Below are positions 14,101 to 28,073 of a DNA stretch of 64,000 nt, piece by piece. A program made the position numbers and the translations under genes. Location of the stretch: NCBI GenBank assembly GCA_036971475.1, contig JBAIZL010000002.1, positions 1,730,113-1,794,112 on the forward strand. Reading direction: 5' to 3'. The DNA is from Prosapia bicincta. Taxonomy: Eukaryota; Arthropoda; Insecta; Hemiptera; Cercopidae. Under the pieces are notes generated by a model. It saw nothing but the letters and a program-made list of their open reading frames with translations. It searched no databases and was not told where the DNA came from. Numbering within the stretch: position 1 is the stretch's first letter; every line of letters starts with the position of its first letter.

Positions 14101-17100
14101 TCTTCTGTTTCCTAAGTTTGCTTTATTGCCTTCTTTGCTTATTCCTCCTCCTATACGTTACTATAAGCTGTAACTCCTCCTTCTTCTAATCCCAGTGGGC
14201 AATATTGTATCTAAATCACTCTTCTGTTTCCTAAGTTTGTTTATTGCCTTCTTTGCTTATTCCTCACCCTATACGGTACTATAAGCTGTAACTCCTCCTT
14301 CTTCTAATCCCAGTGGGCAATATTGTATCTAAATCACTCTTCTGTTTCCTAAGTTTGATTTATTGCCTTCTTTGCTTATTCCTCACCCTATACGGTACTA
14401 TAAGCTGTAACTCCTCCTTCTTCTAATCCCAGTGGGCAATATTGTATCTAAATCACTCTTCTGTTTCCTAAGTTTGCTTTATTGCCTTCTTTGCTTATTC
14501 CTCCTCCTATACGTTACTATAAGCTGTAACTCCTCCTTCTTCTAATCCCACTGGGCAATATTGTATCTAAATCATTCTTCTGTTTCCTAAGTTTGCTTTA
14601 TTGCCTTCTTTGCTTATTCCTCCCCCTATACGGTAATATAAGCTTTAACCCCTCCTTCTTCTAATCCCAGTGGGCAATATTGTATCTAAATCATTCTTCT
14701 GTTTCCTAAGTTTGCTTTATTGCCTTTTTTGCTTATTCCTCCCCCTATACCGTACTATAAGCTGTAACTCCTCCTTCTTCTAATCCCAGTGGGCAATATT
14801 GTATCTAAATCACTCTTCTGTTTCCTAAGTTTGCTTTATTGCCTTCTTTGCTTATTCCTCCCCCTATACGGTACTATAAGCTGTAACCCCTCCTTCTTCT
14901 AATCCCAGTGGGCAATATTGTATCTAAATCATTCTTCTGTTTCCTACGTTTGCTTTATTGCCTTCTTTGCTTATTCCTCCCCCTATACGGTACTATAAGC
15001 TTTAACCCCTCCTTCTTCTAATCCCAGTGGGCAATATTGTATCTAAATCACTCTTCTGTTTCCTAAGTTTGCTTTATTGCCTTCTTTGCTTATACCTCCT
15101 CCTATACGGTACTATAAGCTGTAACCCCTCCTTCTTCTAATCCCAGTGGGCAATATTGTATCTATATCACTCTTCTGTTTCCTAAGTTTGCTTTATTGCC
15201 TTCTTTGCTTATTCCTCCTCCTATACGGTACTATAAGCTGTAACCCCTCCTTCTTCTAATCCCAGTGGGCAATATTGTATCTAAATCACTCTTCTGTTTC
15301 CAAAGTTTGCTTTATTGCCTTCTTTGCTTATTCCTCACCCTATACCGTACTATAAGCTTTAAGCCCTCCTTCTTCTAATCCCAGTGGGAAATATTGTATC
15401 TAAATCATTCTTCTGTTTCCTAAGTTTGCTTTATTGCCTTCTTTGCTTATTCCTCCCCCTATACGGTACTATAAGCTGTAACCCCTCCTTCTTCTAATCC
15501 CAGTGGGCAATATTGTATCTAAATCACTCTTCTGTTTCCTAAGTTTGCTTTATTGCCTTCTTTGCTTATTCCTCCCCCTATACGGTACTATAAGCTGTAA
15601 CCCCTCCTTCTTCTAACCCCAGTGGGCAATATTGTATCTAAATCATTCTTCTGTTTCCTAAGTTTGCTTTATTGCCTTCTTTGCTTATTCCTCCTCCTAT
15701 ACGGTACTATAAGCTGTAACCCCTCCTTCTTCTAATCCCAGTGGGCAATATTGTATCTAAACCATTCTTCTGTTTCCTAAGTTTGCTTTATTGCCTTCTT
15801 TGCTTATTCCTCCCCCTATACGGTACTATAAGCTGTAACCCCTCCTTCTTCTAATCCCAGTGGGCAATATTGTATCTAAATCATTCTTCTGTTTCCTAAG
15901 TTTGCTTTATTGCCTTCTTTGCTTATTCCTCCTCCTATACGGTACTATAAGCTGTAACTCCTCCTTCTTCTAATCCCAGTGGGCAATATTGTATCTAAAC
16001 CATTCTTCTGTTTCCTAAGTTTGCTTTATTGCCTTCTTTGCTTATTCCTCCCCCTATACGTTACTATAAGCTGTAACTCCTCCTTCTTCTAATCCCAGTG
16101 GGCAATATTGTATCTAAATCATTCTTCTGTTTCCTAAGTTTGCTTTATTGCCTTCTTTGCTTATTCCTCCTCCTATACGGTACTATAAGCTGTAACTCCT
16201 CCTTCTTCTAATCCCAGTGGGCAATAGTGTATCTAAATCATTCTTCTGTTTCCTAAGTTTGCTTTATTGCCTTCTTTGCTTATTCCTCCACCTATACGGT
16301 ACTATAAGCTGTAACTTCTCCTTCTTCTAATCCCAGTGGGAAATATTTTATCTAAATCATTCTTCTGTTTCCTAAGTTTGCTGTATTGCCTTCTTTGCTT
16401 ATTCCTCCTCCTATACGGTACTATAAGCTTTAACTCCTCCTTCTTCTAATCCCAGTGGGCAATATTGTATCTAAACCATTCTTCTGTTTCCTAAGTTTGC
16501 TTTATTGCCTTCTTTGCTTATTCCTCCTCCTATACGGTACTATAAGCTTTAACTCCTCCTTCTTCTAATCCCAGTGTGTAATATTGTATCTAAATCATTC
16601 TTCTGTTTCCTAAGTTTGCTTTATTGCCTTCTTTGCTTATTCCTCCTCCTATACGTTACTATAAGCTGTAACTCCTCCTTCTTCTAATCCCAGTGGGCAA
16701 TATTGTATCTAAATCATTCTTCTGTTTCCTAAGTTTGCTTTATTGCCTTCTTTGCTTATTCCTCCTCCTATACGGTACTATAAGCTGTAACTCCTCCTTC
16801 TTCTAATCCCAGTGGGCAATATTGTATCTAAATCATTCTTCTGTTTCCTAAGTTTGCTTTATTGCCTTCTTTGCTTATTCCTCCTCCTATACGGTACTAT
16901 AAGCTGTAACTCCTCCTTCTTCTAATCCCAGTGGGAAATATTGTATCTAAACCATTCTTCTGTTTCCTAAGTTTGCTTTATTGCCTTCTTTGCTTATTCC
17001 TCCTCCTATACGGTACTATAAGCTTTAACTCCTCCTTCTTCTAATCCCACTGGGCAATATTGTATCTAAATCACTCTTCTGTTTCCTAAGTTTCCTTTAT

Positions 17101-20060
17101 TGCCTTCTTTGCTTATTCCTCCTCTTATACGCTACTATAAGCTGTAACTCCTCCTTCTTCTAATCCCAGTGGGCAATATTGTATCTAAATCACTCTTCTG
17201 TTTCCTAAGATTGCTTTATTGCCTTCTTTGCTTATTCCTCCTCCTATACGGTACTATAAGCTGTAACTCCTCCTTCTTCTAATCCCAGTGGGCAATATTG
17301 TATCTAAATCACTCTTCTGTTTCCTTAGTTTGCTTTATTGCCTTCTTTGCTTATTCCTCCTCCTATACGGTACTATAAGCTGTAACTCCTCCTTCTTCTA
17401 ATCCCAGTGGGCAATATTGTATCTAAATCACTCTTCTGTTTCCTAAGTTTGCTTTATTGCCTTCTTTGCTTATTCCTCCTCCTATACGGTACTATAAGCT
17501 GTAACTCCTCCTTCTTCTAATCCCAGTGGGCAATATTGTATCTAAATCACTCTTCTGTTTCCAAAGTTTGCTTTATTGCCTTCTTTGCTTATTCCTCACC
17601 CTATACGGTACTATAAGCTTTAACTCCTCCTTCTTCTAATCCCAGTGGGCAATATTGTATCTAAATCACTCTTCTGTTTCCTAAGTTTGCTTTATTGCCT
17701 TCTTTGCTTATTCCTCCTCCTATACGGTACTATAAGCTGTAACTCCTCCTTCTTCTAATCCCAGTGGGCAATATTGTATCTAAATCACTCTTCTGTTTCC
17801 TAAGTTTGCTTTATTGCCTTCTTTGCTTATTCCTCCTCCTATACGGTACTATAAGCTTTAACTCCTCCTTCTTCTAATCCCAGTGGGCAATATTGTATCT
17901 AAATCACTCTTCTGTTTCCTAAGTTTGCTTTATTGCCTTCTTTGCTTATTCCTCCTCCTATACGGTACTATAAGCTGTAACTCCTCCTTCTTCTAATCCC
18001 AGTGGGCAATTTTGTATCTAAATCACTCTTCTGTTTCCTAAGTTTGCTTTATTGCCTTCTTTGCTTATTCCTCCTCCTATACGGTACTATAAGCTGTAAC
18101 TCCTCCTTCTTCTAATCCCAGTGGGCAATATTGTATCTAAATCACTCTTCTGTTTCCTAAGTTTGCTTTATTGCCTTCTTTGCTTATTCCTCCTCCTATA
18201 CGTTACTATAAGCTTTAACTCCTCCTTCTTCTAATCCCAGTGGGCAATATTGTATCTAAATCACTCTTCTGTTTCCTAAGTTTGCTTTATTGCCTTCTTT
18301 GCTTATTCCTCCTCCTATACGGTACTATAAGCTTTAACTCCTCCTTCTTCTAATCCCAGTGGGCAATATTGTATCTAAATCACTCTTCTGTTTCCTAAGT
18401 TTGCTTTATTGCCTTCTTTGCTTATTCCTCCCCCTATACGGTACTATAAGCTTTAACTCCTCCTTCTTCTAATCCCAGTGGGCAATATTGTATCTAAATC
18501 ATTCTTCTGTTTCCTAAGTTTGCTTTATTGCCTTCTTTGCTTATTCCTCCCCCTATACGGTACTATAAGCTGTAACTCCTCCTTCTTCTAATCCCAGTGG
18601 GCAATATTGTATCTAAATCATTCTTCTGTTTCCTAAGTTTGCTTTATTGCCTTCTTTGCTTATTCCTCCTCCTATACGGTACTATAAGCTGTAACTCCTC
18701 CTTCTTCTAATCCCAGTGGGCAATATTGTATCTAAACCATTCTTCTGTTTCCTAAGTTTGCTTTATTGCCTTCTTTGCTTATTCCTCCCCCTATACGGTA
18801 CTATAAGCTGTAACTCCTCCTTCTTCTAATCCCAGTGGGCAATATTGTATCTAAATCACTCTTCTGTTTCCTAAGTTTGCTTTATTGCCTTCTTTGCTTA
18901 TTCCTCCTCCTATACGGTACTATAAGCTGTAACTCCTCCTTCTTCTAATCCCAGTGGGCAATATTGTATCTAAATCATTCTTCTGTTTCCTAAGTTTGCT
19001 TTATTGCCTTCTTTGCTTATTCCTCCTCCTATACGGTACTATAAGCTGTAACTCCTCCTTCTTCTAATCCCAGTGGGCAATATTGTATCTAAATCATTCT
19101 TCTGTTTCCTAAGTTTGCTTTATTGCCTTCTTTGCTTATTCCTCCCCCATTACGGTACTATAAGCTGTAACTCCTCCTTCTTCTAATCCCAGTGGGCAAT
19201 ATTGTATCTAAATCACTCTTCTGTTTCCTAAGTTTGCTTTATTGCCTTCTTTGCTTATTCCTCCTCCTATACGGTACTATAAGCTGTAACTCCTCCTTCT
19301 TCTAATCCCAGTGGGCAATATTGTATCTAAACCATTCTTCTGCTTCCTAAGTTTGCTTTATTGCCTTCTTTGCTTATTCCTCCCCCTATACGGTATTATA
19401 AGCTTTAACCCCTCCTTCTTCTAATCCCAGTGGGCAATATTGTATCTAAATCATTCTTCTGTTTCCTAAGTTTGCTTTATTGCCTTCTTTGCTTATTCCT
19501 CCCCCTATACGGTACTATAAGCTGTAACTCCTCCTTCTTCTAATCCCAGTGGGCAATATTGTATCTAAATCACTCTTCTGTTTCCTAAGTTTGCTTTATT
19601 GCCTTCTTTGCTTATTCCTCCTCCTATACGGTACTATAAGCTGTAACTCCTCCTTCTTCTAATCCCAGTGGGCAATATTGTATCTAAATCATTCTTCTGT
19701 TTCCTAAGTTTGCTTTATTGCCTTCTTTGCTTATTCCTCCTCCTATACGGTACTATAAGCTGTAACTCCTCCTTCTTCTAATCCCAGTGGGCAATATTGT
19801 ATCTAAACCATTCTTCTGTTTCCTAAGTTTGCTTTATTGCCTTCTTTGCTTATTCCTCCTCCTATACGGTACTATAAGCTGTAACTCCTCCTTCTTCTAA
19901 TCCCAGTGGGCAATATTGTATCTAAATCATTCTTCTGTTTCCTAAGTTTGCTTTATTGCCTTCTTTGCTTATTCCTCCCCCTATACGGTACTATAAGCTT
20001 TAACTCCTCCTTCTTCTAATCCCAGTGGGCAATATTGTATCTAAATCATTCTTCTGTTTC

Positions 20061-22029
20061 CATTCAATTTCGGAATTTTTAAATCATCCCTATTTTACTT
20101 TTAACTACGCCGAACCTCAGCAGTAACACTCTCTGAAACTCTGCAAAAAGCAATTACTTCTACGTCTTGGAATTAGAGTCACAATAGTGATTATTTTCTA
20201 ATCTCATTATTTGGCCCAAATATTCTAGTTTTAGCTTTTTCATGCTTTTTTTTCATTTTCCCCAATACTTTTTTATTTTTTACTTTTTCTATCCAATCAC
20301 ATTTTTCCACATTCTCTTATAATACAACACTTCATAAGCTTCTATGTTTTTACCTTTATTCCGATTAAAAATCTAAGCCTCCACGTCCTTAAATAGCATG
20401 GAGTAAATACAAGAACTTTACTTTCTGATTTTCAGATCTGAATTTTTATTCGGGGAACATTATAGCAAACGTTTGTCCAACTACTCATAATCATAAGTTT
20501 GGTCGCTAAGTCGCTCTTAGTTTGTGTGATGTAACTCTTCCAATTAGCATTCCAGATGTTGTTAAACAGCTGTGAACGTTTTTCATTCTTGTTATTACAA
20601 CCAATTTCGTAGGTTTTAAGATTAGGCTTCAGATCGTTTTTTCACTTCTCCAAGTAAATATTTTATGCTAGGGGCTTTTAGGGGCAAATGCCTTTACAAA
20701 TTTTAAACTTTTGTATGGTGATTCTATTTTTTAATACAAAATAATTTATTATAACTCGATTTTTTCATATAATATTTCCTCATAAACTAATTTTTCGTGA
20801 ATATGTTTATCAATATGTATTTTTAATCCATCTCAAGATTTTACTCGACTTAGTGCAACAAAAAACTGAAAATGCGAAGCCTTACTTATAGTTATTGAAG
20901 ATGTAAAATCTTAAAGGAAATTGTTTCTTTTTTTTTGAATAGGCATGTTAGGATATGTTGATAAAAATTTAACTATTAGTAAATATTTAATATACTTGCC
21001 AAACATATCTAGTGCGACAAGATGTACTCTATTAACTAAACCTGATCCTAAGTTCATATTTCTAATTAGCCTTTATTACTGTTAAAATATTTGCACTCAG
21101 CTGTTTTTATTATATTTGTACAGCTGTTTCCCAGCTGAAATATTTGAAAATCGTACTCAGCTGTTTTTCATTTTTACGGAGATTTTTGGTAACTTTAGGT
21201 TCGTCAACACCCTATAAATATTGTAAATTGAGAAATCCCTATATTTTTCCTCGTGTCCTCCCTTCATGTCAACATATTTAATATGAGCCACCTCCCAACT
21301 CTGTACGACTTTCCAAGCTCCCACAATGTTTCTCTCAATATTCGGTTTACGAAATTGTATATATGGATTAGGGAAAATACCTCAAGGTTGGGACTCTGAA
21401 TACATCTTCCACTATCACACCTCCATCTTCGCGCGTATTACAACAGATTTTATATGTTGAGTGATAAAATTTTAAGATATAATCGATGACAAAATCCTTA
21501 GCATAAGAAAAAGCGGAATGTGGAACTTCACCACAATGATTTTAAGGAGGAAGAAAAATATCAGTATTAAATATTTTTAAGGTTGTTAAGTCTATGTAAC
21601 AAGCATAATACGAAAAACACATTTCAACAGATTTATTGAGTAAGTATATTGAGTGCTGTCCATGTTTACCAGTAAACAAAATAAGCATTAGTATTTATTC
21701 ATATACTCTTCCCTGAACATATACTGAGGCGAAAATAAAAAAACGGTATTCTCTAAATGCTGTGATTAGAGACAGATAGTTAGTCCATCAGTATGCTTGA
21801 GGCAGACTGTTTTGTCAGCACGTCACAGAGAATCCAACACGGTCGCAGTTCATTACGTGTCACGTAGGGAGTCGATACAAAGCATTGCAGTACGTCGTCG
21901 GATCTACTGAACGTAATTACATCAGCACATTAGAACGTTAAGGAAGGCAGTTGGTACTCGGTGAAATTATGTCTGCCTTGAGAATGTAATATTTATATTA
22001 TGAAAGGTGAATGCATTTTGTTTTTATGC
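20061..22029. other. AT-rich non-coding DNA
   Basis: No open frame of note and no RNA gene is seen. The one local feature is a cluster of four CAGCTG hexamers within 66 bp (21098, 21121, 21132, 21158), three of them followed by TTT. The sequence is otherwise unremarkable. Confidence 0.55.
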
Positions 22030-22510
22030 TACATTATGGATTTGTTAATGTTAGAAAAGTTTCAAACTTTTTAAAATAAATTTAACCACATTTTAACTTG
22101 TCATAGGATTCGGTGTCTCAAATACCATCATCTAATTTAAATATGTGCTCGCCTGTAATCCTAATAAACACAGTGGAACCATAAACAAATTTTATTTACA
22201 CATTTAAATTCCTTACATTTTAGATTTGTTAATATTAGCAGTGTTGAGAAAGTTTTAAAATAATTTTTACCTATTTAACCTAGCCATATGTTCAACGCCC
22301 CAAATTCCATCACTCAATTGAAAGACACATGTAAACACGCGCTCGTTTGTAAACTTAATATGAATTAAGGTAAATCCCAACTAATTTATTTATACATTTA
22401 AATTGGTCGTATTAATTATGTTATTCTAGCAAAAGTTTTAGTTTTAAAACAATATTAGACAATTCTCTCAACTAAGCATAAGTTTCGGCCTTGCAAATAC
22501 CATCATCGAT
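22030..22510. repeat. Diverged ~190-bp tandem triplicate
   Basis: Three imperfect copies follow one another, the third incomplete. Shared landmarks recur in order: GATTTGTTAAT (22039 and 22223), CAAATACCATCA-like (22119, 22301, 22494) and ACATTTAAATT (22200 and 22394). Spacing is 182-194 bp. The copies also share a CGCTCG/GCTCGCC-TGTAA segment. Divergence is much higher than in the large arrays, so this is an old duplication. Confidence 0.7.
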
Positions 22511-22612
22511 ATATAAAACGGTATCCTGGAAACTGCCTAAGGATAGTCTTCCCATGTTGGAACGTACATAGTTTTTATTGTATATGTATGTAACACAGAG
22601 TGTATAGATGCT

Positions 22613-22690
22613 TGTTTGTGAGTGTGTGTGTGTGTGTGTGTATGTATGTGTGTGTGGGGGGGGGGGGGTGTATATGTGAGCGTGTGCGGG
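22613..22690. repeat. (GT)n microsatellite with G-run
   Basis: GT repeats with GTAT interruptions lead into a run of about 13 G and then degenerate GT-rich sequence. It has no coding meaning. Confidence 0.9.
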
Positions 22691-25226
22691 TCCTACAGTT
22701 ATAATTCACTTTGCAATTTATTACTGGTGTTCCTCGTTATCGTTTCTCTGGAGGTATTATAGTTAACCTTGTTACGGATTCTCGTCAACGATGTTGTCCA
22801 ATGTTGTTTAACTCAGCGTGGTTTATTTTTGTCTTGTTTTGTCTGTTTTGTGTTAATTCGACACTGTACAAACATCGTTGAAATGAGTCAATTTAGGAAC
22901 GAGACGAGTCAGATAAATAACAGCGGAATTTTATGTTAGTTCGTTGCTAGCAACCGCACAATCAGCTGTTTTTATGGCTTTGCCCTGTACATAGCGAGCG
23001 CGATACAAACAAAATGTGCCACAAATGAGGCCATTAAAACCAATGATTTCCCAAGGCATGATTCATTATGCATAGCTTAATATGTTTGTTATATTTGTAC
23101 GGCAACCGAGGGTGTTTGTGCCGAGTTGCTTCGTAATGCATAAAGAAGAATCCGTATGAGAGCAAGAGAACACTAGTGCTACCATTTTATAGGCGAGTTT
23201 AAGTAATTGCCTAATATTTTACTGCAAAGGATGAAATGTCATGCATATTTGTATCCGGTCGTATTCACTAACGTCGCACGAAAATACTACACACAGGGTA
23301 TTGTTTAGGGCTGTATTATACGAGTGAATGAAATATATAGAACGGTTCAAATAGGTTTCTATTCATGGTTAAACAAATCCACCTTCGATCAGTATGTTTT
23401 TATTAGGAAATATGAATGTATTGGATAAGAGAGAACCCGCATTTAATATAATTCTGTGTAAATAATTCCCCTCATTTTAAAAAAGAAGTTTTTTTTGTAA
23501 GGTTTCGCCCTCTTTTATAAAATCTTTGGGCTGAATCTCAGTGGACAAGCTTGCGTGAATATTTCACACATTACCCACGCTCTGCTACCAGCTAACACAG
23601 ATTTACGGGTAGGCTCGGTCCTCAGACGAAATTGATTTTGATATAGCTCAATATATCTCCTGACTTTAAAAGCAAAGCCCTCTTTAGTTAGAGAAACAAT
23701 ACAGGCTTCGCCGTTAAATACCGTGCCTTGTATCTATTCATTCGTGAAAACCACATCGTTATGTAAAAAAAAATGTGTTTTGTTACAGTTTCCGTCAAAT
23801 TAGTTTGATATATTTACTGAATTTTCAAAGATGTTGTCCATTTTAATAAGCACCATACTCACGCGCGAGCACACACACAAAACCAATAAACCCACGAACA
23901 CACTACCACACATGACGAATAGTTAATATCCGGAAGCGGCATATATATATAACTATTTATAATATATGCGTATTAGTTTATTACACATATATGACTAATA
24001 GGTTCTTCATAGTGGATATTTAAGAAAGGAACTTAGTAGGAACCACAGTGATTAAACATGATTTAGGAAGAAAGCTGTTGCAAAGTGCACAAATATGAGT
24101 GAGGAGTGCCAGAGGTTAAGTTAATTGGAAAGCAGGCAGTTTTCCAAAGGCTGTACTACATTTTGTAGCATGAAATAGATATATTTGCAATATAAAAATT
24201 GCATTTGTGATATTAAGCCGTATTATAAATGTCGTGACTATAGTTCATGCAAAACGTAGTTGGTGCCGATGTAATGGAAATAAAATATGAAATTTACTGC
24301 GCTGAGGGAACTGTGACCATTAACCTAGAACAAGTATTGAGTTTATTGCCGGCTGTAGTGTTAGCGTTGAATAAATTACATAGTTTGTTGTAATTCTTGT
24401 ACTTAATGAAATATTTCCCGACCCTAGCTGTGTCATCGTCTTCTCCGCTGTTAAAATTCAGAAGACTTGACTTTCCTTCTGTGGAATTATGGGAAGTGAA
24501 AAGAACCTTTTTTACAAGAGATATAGAACGCTGTAGATAGTAAGGAGGACGATTAAAAAGTTAATTGAAGATATAAATGGATCCAGATAGATTTGTTTTT
24601 ATTACACGTACACTAGCAACAGTTAGGTGACAATTATTGACACTATTATTGAAAATAAATTTAGAAACGAAACATTTGTTAGTTGTAAATTTACTGTATT
24701 ACAGAAATAATAGAAATAACAGAGGTATTTCATCGTCTCAGGCATATTATCAAGGATTGGCAAGTGTATATAAGACAAATATAGATAAAGGCAAGCAATA
24801 TAAAACAAATTTCAAACCAATTCCTAATTAGGCAAAAAAATTATTTTAATTACTTTTTATTAAATAATTACAATTGTTATCAATAGAATAAAATAAACCA
24901 CGTTCTATAACAAACTATGTTCTAGAACAAAACAGCTGTTATACCGTTAAAACTATAACATAAAATCAGTTGCTTTATGAAATCGTATGCGATCATTTAT
25001 TTTAAGCAAAATGGAACGAAATAACTGTATTGCATAACTTGCCCCTTTTGGAAAAAGTGTTTCCAACATAAAACTAAAATGATTTAATTAAATTTGAATA
25101 CTGAATAAATATTTGAAAAAAACATTATTAACATCAAGTCTCATCCACTATAAGTCCTAAAAAGTGTATTTGAACTTAGTGGATGTAGTCGAAAGAATTT
25201 TATTATCGATGAAAAGTTTGAACAAG

Positions 25227-25230
<4 letters not shown>
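22691..25230. other. AT-rich non-coding DNA
   Basis: Two overlapping short open frames on opposite strands near 24.6-24.8 kb (61 and 64 codons) have biased Tyr/Asn/Ile-rich composition, typical of AT-rich non-coding DNA. I recognise no domain, RNA gene or transposon end. Confidence 0.5.

Positions 25231-25307
<77 letters not shown>
25231..25307. repeat. Compound (TA)20-(AG)n microsatellite
   Basis: About 20 TA dinucleotides pass directly into about 18 AG dinucleotides. The minus-strand frame through it reads as Ser-Leu then Tyr-Ile alternation and is a microsatellite artefact. Confidence 0.95.
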
Positions 25308-25311
<4 letters not shown>

Positions 25312-26628
25312 CTAATAGAAGACATTGAATAATAGTTTGCAATAAAATTATATTAAGAAATTTATTCGCAAGTGGAACAGGTACTCTGAGACATCTGGTG
25401 GTTCTGTTGGTCTCTAAACGGCCTCTATCCATCAATACAAGGCAGTCTGTATCCCTTAGACATAACGACTGTTCCAGTCATAATAACATGAAATCACTAG
25501 CTATTTGCCGCGGCAAGCGTTATTAAGAAGGAAATGAAGAAAGGTTGAGACGTTTTGGGGGACGAAAAAAGTGAGAACGGACGAGGAAATCGCTGAGATT
25601 CCAGATGTAGTCTAAGATTTTTTCAGACAGCAAGTTTCATAGAAATTTTGTGTGTAAACAATGCATGTTTTCATTGTAAATAAGAACTTTCTGATGTCTG
25701 TAGTTCTTGGTATTGATGCAAACTGATTGCTCAGTGGAGAGGAGACAGCTGTTTCACTTTCCAACATTCTGCGTTCTGTAAACAACGGGCCCGGGTTTTT
25801 TCTCATTAGATAGCAAAGTTAGGCATAGCTGGATATATACGTATAGTTTTACAATGGATTATTCAAGGTAAAAAGATACATACAGATCGAATGTAGCGTG
25901 GTATAAGGGCACTGATTCTCCTCCCACATAGCTCCTCACTCTAAACCTCAAGTAAATGCAGTAAGTCTGCATAAGTACTAATATTTCACGTTCGCTCATT
26001 TCCCAACTAAACGTTACCAACAGTACATCACGGTTAGGTGTACCCTTCGTCTTGCTTAAGGATTGTTCGCTTAACATAAACTTGCCTCAACATAATGGTG
26101 CTAAGGAACTTTCCTTTATCATAGATTCAGAAAGTATTCCTACTACTTTCTGCTTACTCTCCTTCTTCTTTCAAAAATTCACACAATCCTTTTCTGATAT
26201 ATACTGTTGGTTCTTCCCTCCTATAAGCTACACAGATTCTGTCTGGTGGCTATTTATTGAGAATATTAGTTAGAGCCTTGGAAGCGTTTAGTCAAAAATG
26301 TTGAGATACTTAGCTCAATCCCTCATATATAAAGGTTGATATTATTGATGTTCTTAGTTGTGCTTTCTCCTTTACCCCTTTCTACAATACCTACCTTTAT
26401 ATATTCATCCTATTATTTTATTTATAAACACGCGTGGTTGTGTGTGTGTGTGTGTGTTGTTCAAATGATGTTAATGCAGTTTTTTCAAATATTTATTCAT
26501 TATAAAATTTCAAAATCCTGGAAGCTGATAAGATTCAAACTTATCTAGAAATATATTACTTAAAGATGTATATGAAATTGTAAGAGAAAGGTCCCTTTCG
26601 ATAATGAAGCATTACAACAGATGGACAG
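25308..26628. other. Non-coding DNA, short unassigned frames only
   Basis: Open frames of 64-73 codons occur on both strands (for example 25612-25806 minus, 25859-26077 minus, 26052-26273 plus). They overlap each other, lack family resemblance and are short, so I do not call them genes. A short GT tract lies near 26438-26457. Confidence 0.5.
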
Positions 26629-27071
<443 letters not shown>

Positions 27072-27128
27072 GTAAATAAATTCGTAGAAATATGTGGATC
27101 ATGTATACTCATAGAATACATCAATCTG

Positions 27129-27297
27129 AGAGGTTAAGTAGTAGATGCTGATGGGCAAGAGGTGAGTAGCAGATGTTAGAGGACAGTGATTGAGCTGGTG
27201 ATCCTGGTGGGCAGGGGTTGAACAGTAGATTCTGGAGGGCAGGGGTTAAGTAATAGATTCTGGAGGGCAGGGGGTGAGTAGTAGATACTGGAAGGAG
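27129..27297. repeat. 28-bp minisatellite, about 6 imperfect units
   Basis: GGGCAGGGG-type boxes recur at 27211, 27239 and 27267, a 28-bp step. Each is followed by GTGAGTAGTAGAT-like or TTAAGTAATAGAT-like sequence. More diverged units occur to the left, including one with GGGCAAGAGG at 27153. The unit is G-rich on the plus strand. Confidence 0.85.
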
Positions 27298-28073
27298 TGC
27301 GAATAAGGTGGTATTGCAGAATTACATTGACTTGAGATAGATTCCATTCAATATAATAATTATTAAAGTAGATGTTTGTGAGAGTGGAGCGGTATAAACC
27401 GCCGTATTCGGTCTTTAAAGAAAAATACCAGCCAGACATTGCATTAGCTAAACTAGACAGTTTGTAATATTATAACTTTCAGACAAAACATGAAAACCTT
27501 ACAATTTTATTTGAAATACTTTTCGAAATTCCTTCCGTAATGTTTAATTTCTCTAACTAAAAGCAGTAGCCTATTACTTAATTCGAACTTTTTCCTCAAG
27601 AAAAGATTTCATATACTAAGCAAGTGAATAAGATGGAAATATTTTTCTTTGATGAAAAAAAAGCCGAGAGAATCAATTTAACGTTAGTTTTAGTTCATAT
27701 CACTTTATGGATCTAATCGATTTAAAAGGAACTTTTACCGGAATAATATATAAAATATAACAAACATTTGTTGTATAAACATGACAGAGTGTTCAAGATA
27801 AACGCAGAGTACTGCATTCCGCTGGGGTTTGTTGAAACAAATATCGAAACTTGTGTGCTTTTACGGTTTTGGTAATAAATGATTTTCCCCGAATGTTGTT
27901 CCCTGAACGCTATTAAGATAACGTGGAAACTGTTGCCAATAGCATTAATACACTCGAGACTTAATCCCGAAATAAACAAAGAAAACGGTGTAGCATTGGC
28001 TACGGGGCCTTGAAGGCAATACCACCGTAATATCATGCAAAGTTGAATCCTTAATCAATGGAATGTTTCAGTT
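27298..28073. other. Non-coding DNA with one 104-codon frame
   Basis: A minus-strand open frame runs from 28036 to 27722. It is the longest frame in the window that is neither a repeat nor clearly decayed, starting MILRWYCLQG and ending YSGKSSF. I recognise no family, conserved motif or signal peptide. With no supporting context it may be chance or a transposon fragment. Confidence 0.4.

Larger units (their letters stand above)
2452..20060. repeat. 119-bp satellite array, 148 units
   Basis: The unit begins tttcctaagtttgc and contains ctatacggtactataag, the pyrimidine block ctcctccttcttct and cagtgggcaatattg. It repeats every 119 bp (2452, 2571, 2690 and so on) up to a final TTTC at 20057. 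The span from 2452 to 20057 is 17,605 bp. That equals 148 units minus 7 bp, and the 7 bp are accounted for by four visible small deletions: 3 bp near 4785, 1 bp near 8292, 2 bp near 10810 and 1 bp near 14239. Units differ by a few point variants, such as CTCCCCCT/CTCCTCCT, GCTGTAAC/GCTTTAAC and AATCATTC/AATCACTC. As 119 is not a multiple of three, no frame stays open. Known function: none; the class is satellite or minisatellite DNA. Confidence 0.98.

Noticed and set aside
2452..20060. Homology between the 119-bp and 48-bp units (TTGCTTATT, CGGTAC and TGTAACT occur in the same order)
   Set aside because: Only short words match and their spacing differs, so this is likely coincidence. A formal alignment of the two consensus units against shuffled controls would settle it.
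27722..28036. 104-codon minus-strand frame as a gene
   Set aside because: No recognisable motif, partner or splice structure. This length is possible by chance in this amount of DNA, so it is left as an unassigned frame.
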